Shown here: piece by piece, positions 43,688-52,762 of the stretch
Layout: each line of letters begins with the position of its first letter
How positions within the stretch are numbered: position 1 is the stretch's first letter
Assembly: GCA_017461425.1 (NCBI GenBank)
Contig: JAFTXY010000013.1
Coordinates: forward strand, 1-64,000
Reading direction: 5' to 3'
From: Candidatus Gastranaerophilales bacterium
GTDB taxonomy: Bacteria; Cyanobacteriota; Vampirovibrionia; Gastranaerophilales; Gastranaerophilaceae
Length of the DNA: 64,000 bases
Notes under the pieces: generated by a model
The model's input: the letters and a program-made list of their open reading frames with translations, nothing else
Told to the model about the DNA's origin: nothing
Database searches by the model: none
Program-made: the position numbers and the translations under genes

Positions 43688-44632
43688 ATGACAAAAGAAG
43701 AAAGAGTTTGCCAATTTTATAAATTATCCATAAGAAAAAATGGAAATATCTTTCCTTGTTGTCTTGCAATCGGAAGCTCGTATATAGGTAATCTTTTTGA
43801 AGAAGATATAATCAAAAAAATCGCCACAAAAAATGTTGAATGCGAATGCACATTATATAAAAATCGTCCAATTAAGGAAAATGAAAAACCAAACGTTCAA
43901 AGAATTCATATAGAATTCTCAAATGAATGTCAAGCAAAATGCATTTGTTGTAATCAACAAAAAGAAAAAATGGAAAACGAAGATATCCATCTTCAAAAAT
44001 TAGATGAACTTATTAAAAATTACAAACCAAAATACATAACAGTAATTGGCGGAGAAGTTTTAATTCAAAAAAAATCTCTTGATTGGATAGAAAAAATTAA
44101 AAACAAATATCCTGATATTTCTTTTGATATAGTAACAAATCTTTGTGTTGGAGAAAATACAATCAAAAGGGCTATTAAAATTTTTGATGATATAACGGTT
44201 TCCATTCTTGGTTTTAGCCAAAATACATACAATAGAATTATGGGACTAGATTTTGATAAAACTATAAAAAATGTTGAATACATTTTAGCTAATTCTAATG
44301 TTAAAATTCGTCCAAAATATCTTTTAATGCCAACGAATATGTATGAAATTGGTTCATTTTTAAAATGGGCATTAAAATTAAATACACAAAAAATTTATTT
44401 GCATAATATTAGAGAATTTAGACAATGTTGTAATTTGGAAGATGCTTATTGGAATAACACATTTAATCAAATTGAAACAGAATTAAAAGAAATTTTAATT
44501 CAAAACAAAGATTTAATAATATCTAAAAACAGACATTTTATTTCAATACACGATATTTTAGCCGAAAAAACAAATATGAATACTTTTATTCAAGAACAAG
44601 GTTTTGAAAATATCATAAAAATCACTTCATAA
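43688..44632 (+). CDS. radical SAM protein with N-terminal Cys cluster
   Basis: The product is 314 residues. The radical SAM motif is C-x3-C-x2-C in NECQAKCICCNQQ (about residues 78-90), followed by ITVIGGEVLIQKK as a GGE-type motif. The N-terminus has CQFYKLSIRKNGNIFPCCLA and CECTLYK, a SPASM-like arrangement placed before rather than after the core. It probably binds a second cluster. It is convergent with the SDR gene of the glycan locus (11-base overlap) and has a good RBS (AAGGAG). Substrate is unknown; peptide, sugar or cofactor are all possible. Confidence 0.75.
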   Translation: MTKEERVCQFYKLSIRKNGNIFPCCLAIGSSYIGNLFEEDIIKKIATKNVECECTLYKNRPIKENEKPNVQRIHIEFSNECQAKCICCNQQKEKMENEDIHLQKLDELIKNYKPKYITVIGGEVLIQKKSLDWIEKIKNKYPDISFDIVTNLCVGENTIKRAIKIFDDITVSILGFSQNTYNRIMGLDFDKTIKNVEYILANSNVKIRPKYLLMPTNMYEIGSFLKWALKLNTQKIYLHNIREFRQCCNLEDAYWNNTFNQIETELKEILIQNKDLIISKNRHFISIHDILAEKTNMNTFIQEQGFENIIKITS

Positions 44633-45464
44633 CTTTGAGATGATTAAATAAAATTTTTAACCCATCTTTATAAGAAGTAAATTTTAATTCAGGTAATTCA
44701 TTCAACAATCTTGAATTGTCACCTGTATATTCTGGTGCCAAAATTGGATTTTTTATAATTATTTCTGATTTAAAATCAGAAATTTCATTCACCAATTCAG
44801 AAATTTCAAATAAACTTATAGATTCATTCGGGGTGACATTAATTATATTTTCTTGTGGTGTTTTTATTAAAAATTTTTCTATAATTTTTGCTAAATCTTC
44901 GATATATAAATAATCAAATATAACGTTTTGGTTAATTATTATTGGTTCTTTTTTTAAATTTTGTTCTATTGCATACGTTGGAAATCTTGTTTCTTTTTCA
45001 TTTTTACCATAACAAGCAAAAATATTTAAACAAACAACATCTTTTCTATCTTGAATTTTTTTAGCAATAAGCATTTTGGATTCGCCATATAAATCTTTTG
45101 GAATTACTCTTGAAATTTCTTCTTCTTTAATTTTGCGCAAATTTCTCGATTTATCATACATTGCGCCAGAACCAAAAAGAATTATTTTAACATTATCATT
45201 TTTAAATTTTAAAAGATTATCAACCATTTTTAAATTGTCAGAAATTGTTGAATTTCTATCAATTTCGCCTCGAACGCCGCCAATGGAAGCACAATGGATA
45301 ATATAATCAATTTGATTTTCAATAAAATATTTTTTTACTTCTTCTTCGTTAATCAAATTTAATTCATTACTTCTTGGAGATAAAACATTATATTTATCAC
45401 TGAAATATTCTTTTAAATTTTTACCGACAAAGCCACCAGAGCCTGTTATTAAAAGTGTTTTCAT
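44622..45464 (-). CDS. NAD(P)-dependent sugar epimerase/reductase (SDR)
   Basis: The product is 280 residues. It has the Rossmann motif GSGGFVGKNL and the catalytic YGESK Tyr/Lys pair. It is short for an epimerase and lies directly downstream of rfbH. In CDP-3,6-dideoxyhexose pathways an SDR performs the last ketone reduction (abequose, paratose or YerF-type), which is the role I infer here. The RBS GGAG lies in the last codons of rfbH. Confidence 0.8.
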   Translation of the reverse strand: MKTLLITGSGGFVGKNLKEYFSDKYNVLSPRSNELNLINEEEVKKYFIENQIDYIIHCASIGGVRGEIDRNSTISDNLKMVDNLLKFKNDNVKIILFGSGAMYDKSRNLRKIKEEEISRVIPKDLYGESKMLIAKKIQDRKDVVCLNIFACYGKNEKETRFPTYAIEQNLKKEPIIINQNVIFDYLYIEDLAKIIEKFLIKTPQENIINVTPNESISLFEISELVNEISDFKSEIIIKNPILAPEYTGDNSRLLNELPELKFTSYKDGLKILFNHLKVMK

Positions 45465-45467
45465 ATA

Positions 45468-46814
45468 TTACTCCATAAAATATTTATGAATTACATCTGA
45501 TATTTTATCCATATGTTTTTCATCTAAATTTGGAAAAGTGCCAACCCAAAACGTGTTATTCATAATATAATCTGCATTTGGAAGCATTTTATAATGTGTT
45601 TCATTTAAATCTTTAGAATTTAGAATTTCAGAATCATTAATCCTTAATTGAATTTCATTTTCAACAAACATTGGTTGTCTTAAAATATTACCCGCAAATA
45701 ATTGACGAGTTCCAATTCCATTTTTTTCCAAATATTCAACAAGTGCTTGTTTAGTATATTTTTCACTTGGTTTTGTAGAAATTATAAAACCAAACCAAGA
45801 TGGTTTAACCTCGTTATTAATTTTTGGAAGAATTAAAAATTGCGATAAATCTTCTAATTTTTTCATTAGATAATTAGCATTTTGAGTTCTTTTTTCTAAA
45901 AACACAGGAAGCTTTCTTAATTGAGACAAACCGATTGCAGCCTGCATATCGGTAATTTTTAAATTAAAACCAACATGAGAATATGTATATTTATGATCAT
46001 ATCCATAAGGTAAATTTCCTAATTGCATAGAAAATCTTTTACCGCATTTATTATCTTGTCCAGGTCTACAACTACAATCTCTGCCCCAATCACGAAAAGA
46101 ACGAATTATATCATATAATTTTCTATCATTAGTCGCCAAGGCTCCACCTTCACCCATTGTTATATGATGAGCCGGATAAAAACTATATGTTCCAATATGT
46201 CCAATTGTTCCTGCTTTTTTATTATTGTATTCGGCGCCAAGAGCATCACAGCTATCTTCAATTAGCCAAAGATTATGCTTTTCACAAAGCGCAACAATTT
46301 TATCCATATCAAACATATTACCCAAAGTGTGCGCCAACATTATTACTTTTGTTTTAGGAGTTATTGCTTTTTCTATTTGTTCAACATCAATATTATATGT
46401 GCCGACCTCGCAATCGACAAAAACAGGAACTAAACCTTGTTGAATAATAGGAGTAATTGTTGTTGGAAAACCGGATGCAACAGTAATTACTTCATCACCC
46501 TTTTTAACTTGTTTATCACCTAATTTGTATGAAGTTAAAGCGCTTAGCGCCAATAAATTTGCACTAGAACCAGAATTAACAGTTAAAACATAATTAACTC
46601 CTAGATATTTTGCAAATTCCTTTTCAAATTCATCATTAAATCTGCCTGCTGTAAGCCACATATCCATTGAGGCTTCAACCATATTTATTAAATCTTCTTC
46701 ATCCAATAATTTTCCAGATGGCGGGATATAATCCAATTCTTTTTTATTACCAAAAGCAACTTGATAATATTCTTTAATTGAATCTATTACTTTTTGCCTT
46801 GCTTTATTTTCCAT
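45468..46814 (-). CDS. rfbH: CDP-6-deoxy-L-threo-D-glycero-4-hexulose-3-dehydrase (E1)
   Basis: The product is 448 residues. It is a DegT-fold enzyme that uses pyridoxamine phosphate and a 2Fe-2S cluster to remove the C3 hydroxyl. The catalytic Lys is replaced by His (SFYPAHHITMGEGG, His216). The cluster ligands Cys189, Cys247, Cys249 and Cys257 match the E1 pattern C-x57-C-x-C-x7-C exactly. This separates it from ordinary sugar aminotransferases. E1 needs an NADH-dependent reductase partner (E3, RfbI/AscD); none is seen in the window. Confidence 0.93.
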   Translation of the reverse strand: MENKARQKVIDSIKEYYQVAFGNKKELDYIPPSGKLLDEEDLINMVEASMDMWLTAGRFNDEFEKEFAKYLGVNYVLTVNSGSSANLLALSALTSYKLGDKQVKKGDEVITVASGFPTTITPIIQQGLVPVFVDCEVGTYNIDVEQIEKAITPKTKVIMLAHTLGNMFDMDKIVALCEKHNLWLIEDSCDALGAEYNNKKAGTIGHIGTYSFYPAHHITMGEGGALATNDRKLYDIIRSFRDWGRDCSCRPGQDNKCGKRFSMQLGNLPYGYDHKYTYSHVGFNLKITDMQAAIGLSQLRKLPVFLEKRTQNANYLMKKLEDLSQFLILPKINNEVKPSWFGFIISTKPSEKYTKQALVEYLEKNGIGTRQLFAGNILRQPMFVENEIQLRINDSEILNSKDLNETHYKMLPNADYIMNNTFWVGTFPNLDEKHMDKISDVIHKYFME

Positions 46815-46815
46815 T

Positions 46816-48108
46816 TTATACCCCTAATACATATTTGCTTTTATTTATTATAGAAACTATTTTCTTATTGCATCCATTTTTTTTCAAAATAGATTTCATA
46901 AATTTATAATTTTTTAGAGCAACCAACAAAATATCAAAATCCAAATCTTTTATTTCATCTGGCTTATATGTTTTAATTTCAAAATATTTTTCTTCATTAA
47001 AACCCTCAAATCTTTTATCAGATATTCCAACTATATTCAATTTAGACATATCAAAATTTTCAAACAAAACATCCGATACTAAACCTGCTCCGTATAATAA
47101 TATTTTTTTATTTTTATATTTTTTTGCTAATTTATCAATATATTTTTGTTCATTAATCACATTAAAATATTCAAACCAAGATTCTTTTTCCCTAATAAAA
47201 GAATATTTATAATTTTTTAAAGATAGATTTATTCTTAAAAAAGCTAAAATAAATTTGATTTTTTGTTCAAAATTTAAAAATCTAAAAATTTGCTGATAGT
47301 TATAAAAATAACCATTTCTATGAACATTATTTAATATTACAATTGTTTTAAATAAATCATACAAGGACTTATGAAAATGTCTTAATCCATTAATTATTTC
47401 AATTTGTTTTTTTCTGTCTTTAATTAATTCTATCGATGTTATATAGCCAACAGACCACAAAATATTGAATTTTGTTTTTGGAATATCATCAAAATCCAAT
47501 CCTCTATGATATGTTGTTGCAAAATCAGGATTTACACCAATATAAACAATATCTTCACTTGGATTATAAAACCTATTATTATCGTTTATATTTTTTGCAC
47601 AAAGCGCTAAATGAGGAAATAAAAATCGAATATTATCATAAGCATTTGCTAAAACTGTTGATGTTATATTTTTTGTTTTATAGATGCAGGCTGAAATTAA
47701 TGATGCTTTATAATATATATCTGCTATTGTTTCATCTATTTTTCTTGTAAAAATAACATCATAATTATTTTCTATTGCATTTTCAATTTCATTCCAAACA
47801 TGCCAGCTATATTTATCATTATCACCCAATAACCAAACATATTCTTTTTTAGCAAGTTCATATGCTCTTGCAATGTTAGCATTCCCACCGATATTTTTAT
47901 TATGTTTAATATGAATTAAATTAGAAAATTTTTCTTGATATTCATTCAAAATTTCCGTTGTGCCATCATCAGAATTATTATTCAAAACAGTTATATTTAA
48001 ATCCCTAACAGGAGAATCAACAGCAAATAACTGCTCAAGTGTTTTTATTAAAAACTCTTTTCTGTTGTATGTAACTATAAAAATTTCAAGTTTATCTTTT
48101 AAATTCAT
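46816..48108 (-). CDS. family 2 glycosyltransferase with C-terminal Rossmann domain
   Basis: The product is 430 residues. The N-terminal GT-A domain starts LEIFIVTYNRKEFLIKTLEQ and has LNNNSDDGTTEIL, then a DND-type site in VWLLGDNDKYS. The last 120 residues form a separate Rossmann-like domain: NKKILLYGAGLVSDVLFENF, IVGISDKRFEGF, DFDILLVALKNYKF. The same domain occurs twice in the protein at 56177. It is in an operon between rfbG and rfbH. Confidence 0.82.
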   Translation of the reverse strand: MNLKDKLEIFIVTYNRKEFLIKTLEQLFAVDSPVRDLNITVLNNNSDDGTTEILNEYQEKFSNLIHIKHNKNIGGNANIARAYELAKKEYVWLLGDNDKYSWHVWNEIENAIENNYDVIFTRKIDETIADIYYKASLISACIYKTKNITSTVLANAYDNIRFLFPHLALCAKNINDNNRFYNPSEDIVYIGVNPDFATTYHRGLDFDDIPKTKFNILWSVGYITSIELIKDRKKQIEIINGLRHFHKSLYDLFKTIVILNNVHRNGYFYNYQQIFRFLNFEQKIKFILAFLRINLSLKNYKYSFIREKESWFEYFNVINEQKYIDKLAKKYKNKKILLYGAGLVSDVLFENFDMSKLNIVGISDKRFEGFNEEKYFEIKTYKPDEIKDLDFDILLVALKNYKFMKSILKKNGCNKKIVSIINKSKYVLGV

Positions 48109-49154
48109 TACAAGCCTTGTTTTTCCATATATTCTTTTATTTGTTCAATAGAATAATCTAGCATATTTTCGCTATTATAATATTTTTTATACCAACTAAC
48201 TGTTTTTTCTATTGCAATATCTGCGCTATATGCAGGCTTCCAACCTAATAAATCTTTTGCTTTTTGATTATTAAGCATTAAAAGATTTGCCTCATGTAAT
48301 GAACTTTTTTCACCAACAATTACTTCGCCTTTTTGATAGTTTATACATACTTTTTTTGCTACATCTTGAACAGTTAAAATACTATCTTCATTTGGTCCAA
48401 AATTAAAACCTTGAGCAAATTCTCTCTTACCCTCTAATAATTTTTGTCCTAACATTAAATAGCCAAATAATGGCTCTAGAACCAACTGCCAAGGGCGAAT
48501 TGCAATAGGATTTCTTATTTCAATTGGAATATTTTGATTTATCGACCTTACGCAATCTGGCACCAATCTATCTTGCGCCCAATCTCCCCCGCCAATAACA
48601 TTTCCGGCTCTTGCCGTTGCTAATAAAAACCCATTTTCTAAAAAAGAACGACGATATGAAGATGACATAATTTCAACGCAAGCCTTAGATGATGAATACA
48701 TATCATAACCACCCATAGCATCATCTTCTTTATATGCATAATTTTGCTCTTTATTTTCATAGCATTTATCAGTTGTTATGTTAACAAATGCTTGAACAGT
48801 ATCGCATTTTCTTGCAGCTTCTAAAACATTTAAAGTGCCAATAACATTGGTTTTATATGTTAATAATGGTTCACTATATGAATATCTAACCAAAGGTTGT
48901 GCAGCAAGATGAAAAATTATGTCTGGTTTGAAATCATTCATTGCTCTTTGCAGTTTATTTTCATCTAAAATATCCCCAAAACAGCCATTATTTAAACCTA
49001 AAATATTATATAAAGAAGGATTTGTATTTGGTTCTAAAGAATACCCATAAACTTCAGCATTAAGCTCTCTTAACCATAAATTAAGCCAAGAACCCTTAAA
49101 ACCTGTATGTCCAGTCAGAAAAACTTTTTTATTTTTATAGATATTTTTAAACAA
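48108..49154 (-). CDS. rfbG: CDP-glucose 4,6-dehydratase
   Basis: The product is 348 residues. An extended SDR with GHTGFKGSWLNLWL, the RfbG-specific form of the NAD motif, and the YDMYSSSKACVE catalytic Tyr/Lys. RAGNVIGGGDWAQDRLVPD is diagnostic for CDP-glucose dehydratases. It supplies CDP-4-keto-6-deoxyglucose to RfbH. The stop shares a base with the following glycosyltransferase start. Confidence 0.94.
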   Translation of the reverse strand: MFKNIYKNKKVFLTGHTGFKGSWLNLWLRELNAEVYGYSLEPNTNPSLYNILGLNNGCFGDILDENKLQRAMNDFKPDIIFHLAAQPLVRYSYSEPLLTYKTNVIGTLNVLEAARKCDTVQAFVNITTDKCYENKEQNYAYKEDDAMGGYDMYSSSKACVEIMSSSYRRSFLENGFLLATARAGNVIGGGDWAQDRLVPDCVRSINQNIPIEIRNPIAIRPWQLVLEPLFGYLMLGQKLLEGKREFAQGFNFGPNEDSILTVQDVAKKVCINYQKGEVIVGEKSSLHEANLLMLNNQKAKDLLGWKPAYSADIAIEKTVSWYKKYYNSENMLDYSIEQIKEYMEKQGL

Positions 49155-49203
49155 ACTAAAACTCCTAAATTATGTTTTTATTATATTATAATTCATCAAC
49201 GTG

Positions 49204-49212
49204 TGCTACAAT
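49204..49212 (+). promoter_or_regulatory. extended -10 of a leaderless glycosyltransferase gene
   Basis: TGC-TACAAT, six bases, then ATG at 49219. No Shine-Dalgarno. Confidence 0.5.
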
Positions 49213-49218
49213 TATTCT

Positions 49219-50322
49219 ATGATGGTTTCCGTTCTAATACCTTATTATAACGATAGAGAATATCTATCACAAGCAATCGAATCAGTTCTTAATCAAACAT
49301 ACAAAGATTTTGAATTGATTTTAATCAACCATGCAACAACTGATGATTGCAGAGAAATTGCTCATTCATATAATGATAAAAGAATTAAACATATTGATAT
49401 GGAAGAAAATTATGGTGCTGGCGGAGGAATGATTATTTCAAAATTCCTTGAAAATGCCAAAGGTAAGTATGTTAAATTGTTTTGTGCAGATGATGTTATG
49501 TATCCGAATTGCTTAGAAAATTTAGTAAATTACATGGAAAAACATCCTGAAAAAGATTTTATTTTTGGAAATGTCGAATATATTGATGAAAATAATAAAC
49601 CAACCGGAGAAAATTGGTTTAAAAATAGAGCTGGTTTTTCAATAGAAAATGATGAAGCAGGTTGTCTTTTAACATATTTTAAAGGATGCAGTATATTACC
49701 ATATATAGGCAGCTTTTGCAAAAAAGAACTATTTTCTACAATTAAAATAGACAAAACTTCAATTATGACCTTAGATATGTCTATTTGGGTTTTATTTCTT
49801 ATTAAGGACTACAAAATAGATTATTTTAACGAACTTGTAGCAGGATATAGAATCCATGAAAATCAAATGTCCAGCTCAAAACAAAAAAAAATTGCATATC
49901 AACGATGCGAATTTGAGTTTAAAAATTTTATGAATATATTTTTCGAATTTGAAAATATTGAACTTGCACGCAAAGTCTTTAAAAATAACCCAATCTTAAA
50001 GCATCCAAACTTAACGAAAGAAGATTTAAAATTTGCTATAGCATTTGAAATACTAATACATCCTAGCTCATGGTTCAGACAAAGCGGATACATATACATA
50101 TATAATTGTTTAAATGATGATAAAAAAAGAAATTATCTTAAAGAAAAATTTAATTTCGGAATAAAAGAATTTAGACAAATATATTCAAAAGGTGCAGAGT
50201 CTTTATTTCAACCTGCACAAACTTTATCGTTATCTCAAATTGGCTATATTTTCATTAAAAAACTGCTTTTCAAAATAACCTTTAGAGATTATTTCAAAAA
50301 CAAAAAATTAAAAGCGTTGTAA
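49219..50322 (+). CDS. family 2 glycosyltransferase
   Basis: The product is 367 residues. GT-A features are MVSVLIPYYNDREYLSQAIE, SVLNQTYKDFELILINHATT and VKLFCADDVMYPNCLENL with the metal-binding acidic pair. A GYRIHENQMSSSK segment follows. The ATG at 49219 (or 49222) is chosen over a GTG at 49201 because of the -10 spacing. It stands alone on the plus strand within an otherwise minus-strand glycan operon, so it is separately controlled. Confidence 0.85.
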   Translation: MMVSVLIPYYNDREYLSQAIESVLNQTYKDFELILINHATTDDCREIAHSYNDKRIKHIDMEENYGAGGGMIISKFLENAKGKYVKLFCADDVMYPNCLENLVNYMEKHPEKDFIFGNVEYIDENNKPTGENWFKNRAGFSIENDEAGCLLTYFKGCSILPYIGSFCKKELFSTIKIDKTSIMTLDMSIWVLFLIKDYKIDYFNELVAGYRIHENQMSSSKQKKIAYQRCEFEFKNFMNIFFEFENIELARKVFKNNPILKHPNLTKEDLKFAIAFEILIHPSSWFRQSGYIYIYNCLNDDKKRNYLKEKFNFGIKEFRQIYSKGAESLFQPAQTLSLSQIGYIFIKKLLFKITFRDYFKNKKLKAL

Positions 50323-50396
50323 TTATAAAGATATAACTTTTAGCATTTTTATAATTTTTGCCATTTTTTTGCTCTTTTTCCAATTTTCACACATTC

Positions 50397-51644
50397 TTAA
50401 TACCTTATAATTATTAACTTATATAAATGTCTAATAAACTTAATTAAATGCCTATATTTTATTTCAAGTATTGATAATTTTTCTTTAATTATTCTTTTAT
50501 ATTTTATTTTTAATAACTTCGCTTTAGTGCTAAATCCATACAGCTTTATTTTTTGCAATTTAATCGCTTCTTTTGAAGGTATATTTTGGGTTATTTTTAA
50601 ATCATTTTCTTCTAAAAAAAGTAAATATTTTTTGTATAAATCCTTGTAAGAGTTATTAATCAAATCAACATCGATAGAATTATATATTTCTTTAAAATTT
50701 TGTTCGTTTAAATTTAGACAATGAGGGATTTTTAAATAATTACACATTTCAGTAGCTCTTGAATCAGGATTACAACAAATTGCTAAAGTTCCAGAATTTA
50801 TCGATAAAATTGAGCCATGTAATCTATTACCAACTGCAAAATCAAATTTTGATACAAATTTTTTCCATTGTTCTATGTTTGAAAATATCTTATATTTTTT
50901 TTGAATTAATTTATTCAAGTTAAATTCATGTATGTTTTCATCAATTTCATTATAAGCACAAGCTTTTATAAAATATTCTTCTTGATTATCTTGCATAATT
51001 TGGTAATTTCTAACCAAAAATTCAATTGGGAAATAAGAAGTTAATAAAATTTTTTTATAATTTAAATTTTCTTTTTTTGCAATAATTCTATTTTCACCCA
51101 TTTCATAATAACTTGGACACCCAATAACGGAAGTGTTATCTATTCCGATATTATGTAAAACTTCTTGAGTATATTCGCCCCTTATTCCGATTTTTTTGCA
51201 ATTATCAGATAAGAACTTTAAAAAATCTATTAATTCTGGTTTTAATTTTTTATGAAAATCTTTATCAAATCCTTCAAAAGAATTTGCACCGAGTCCTGCA
51301 ATAATAACTGGTTTATTGAGTTTTTTAATGAAATTTTTAATATTTTCATATGGTAATTGTAATCCATACGATTCAGATATTCTTATTTGATCTTGCAAAA
51401 TTAAAAAAACATGGCTGCATTCATTGTTTATTTTTTCAATATCAACATCTTGTTTTGAAAAATCATAATTATAAATATTTTGAATATGATTTAATTTTTT
51501 TATTTTTCCAAAAACCGTTTTAATTAAAGCGTATGTTATATATGAATTACCGGTATTTCCAGCAATTGCAGACATAAGATTTTCATAAGATAAAATATCT
51601 TTTTTATTAATTGCTATATTACTATTAATAAAAAAAGGTTTCAT
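50397..51644 (-). CDS. polysaccharide pyruvyl transferase-like protein
   Basis: The product is 415 residues. PS_pyruv_trans-type features are SAIAGNTGNSYITYALIKTV near the start, KPVIIAGLGANSFEG, KKIGIRGEYTQEVLHNIGID, TSVIGCPSYY and FAVGNRLHGSILSINSGTLA. It may add ketal pyruvate to a glycan, or act as a glycosyltransferase, as some members do. The ATG at 51644 overlaps the preceding stop by one base. Confidence 0.78.
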   Translation of the reverse strand: MKPFFINSNIAINKKDILSYENLMSAIAGNTGNSYITYALIKTVFGKIKKLNHIQNIYNYDFSKQDVDIEKINNECSHVFLILQDQIRISESYGLQLPYENIKNFIKKLNKPVIIAGLGANSFEGFDKDFHKKLKPELIDFLKFLSDNCKKIGIRGEYTQEVLHNIGIDNTSVIGCPSYYEMGENRIIAKKENLNYKKILLTSYFPIEFLVRNYQIMQDNQEEYFIKACAYNEIDENIHEFNLNKLIQKKYKIFSNIEQWKKFVSKFDFAVGNRLHGSILSINSGTLAICCNPDSRATEMCNYLKIPHCLNLNEQNFKEIYNSIDVDLINNSYKDLYKKYLLFLEENDLKITQNIPSKEAIKLQKIKLYGFSTKAKLLKIKYKRIIKEKLSILEIKYRHLIKFIRHLYKLIIIRY

Positions 51645-52762
51645 TAGCTTTTGCACCCCGAAACTAATTTTATTATTGCAAAATATAAAGATTTTTTTTC
51701 ATATTTTTTTGCTTGTTTTATAATTTTTTTGACATCTAATGCGCCTGTTTTTGAACGCTCGGGATTAATTCTTCCACCAACAAAATTAATTGTAGCAATT
51801 TTTGATAACTTATAATACAAATATGCCGCAGCATTAACTTGTTTCCATGATAAATGATGATACTTAAATTCTTCATCTTGTTTAAAATAATCTTTTGTAT
51901 TTTTTTGAATTTTCATATCGGCATCTATAATAATTACAAGTTTTGATTTCGTAATTTGCTTTAACTCTTTAATGAAATTTATAAAACCATTCAAATCTTT
52001 TTTAGAAATATTTGAATTGTCATTCATCATTACATATTTTAAAATCATTGTATCGAATACATTATTTTCGGCATATTTTTTCAAATTTAAACAAACTTCA
52101 TTAAAGAAATCTCTGTTTTTTAGTTTTTTATACGTTTCTTTTGTGCCCGAATCTAATGATGTATTACATGTTTTAATTAATTTTGGAGTATCAGATAAAC
52201 TTGAAATAACATAATCAATTCTATTTGTTAAAGTTGAATTAGAAATCAATGTTAATTCAGTTTGTTCTTCAACATTATTTAAAAATCTTGCAATTTTATC
52301 TAAATCATTTATAAATAATGGCTCTCCGCCACCCAAAGCTATAGAAAATTTTTGTTTAAATAATTTATCATTATAAAATTTTTCTATGATAGGAAAAATC
52401 TCTCTTTGCGATTCAGAAAGTTTAGCTTTTAGTTTTTCTTCAGATAAAACACAATAATTACAATGAATATTGCAAGTTGTATAAGGATGCAATATCAAAC
52501 TTTCTATTGAGCCTACTTCAATATCATCCTCTTCTTTTTCGATTAAAAAAGGACACTCTTCACAAGTTTTTATTTCACCATTATTTATACCTTCAAAAAA
52601 ATCTCTCCTGGCTTTTTGAATATCTAAAACAGATAATTTATCAAGCGATATCTTATCAATTAAAAGAGCACAACGAGGGCAACATGCCTGAACTTGGTCA
52701 TTTATAATATGAAGTGCGCCCCATATATTTGAATCTAACCAAGTGCAAGTTTTTTTCTTCAT
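51644..52762 (-). CDS. radical SAM protein in the glycan locus
   Basis: The product is 372 residues. The core motif C-x3-C-x2-C is in TTCNIHCNYCVLS (near residue 97), followed by IALGGGEPLFINDL. The N-terminus holds CTWLD, ACCPRCALL and KTCEECPFL, an auxiliary cluster site placed before the core, as in the protein at 43688. It is co-transcribed with the ThDP enzyme (one-base contact) and the pyruvyltransferase. It might modify a sugar or lipid carrier; the substrate is unknown. Confidence 0.78.
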   Translation of the reverse strand: MKKKTCTWLDSNIWGALHIINDQVQACCPRCALLIDKISLDKLSVLDIQKARRDFFEGINNGEIKTCEECPFLIEKEEDDIEVGSIESLILHPYTTCNIHCNYCVLSEEKLKAKLSESQREIFPIIEKFYNDKLFKQKFSIALGGGEPLFINDLDKIARFLNNVEEQTELTLISNSTLTNRIDYVISSLSDTPKLIKTCNTSLDSGTKETYKKLKNRDFFNEVCLNLKKYAENNVFDTMILKYVMMNDNSNISKKDLNGFINFIKELKQITKSKLVIIIDADMKIQKNTKDYFKQDEEFKYHHLSWKQVNAAAYLYYKLSKIATINFVGGRINPERSKTGALDVKKIIKQAKKYEKKSLYFAIIKLVSGCKS

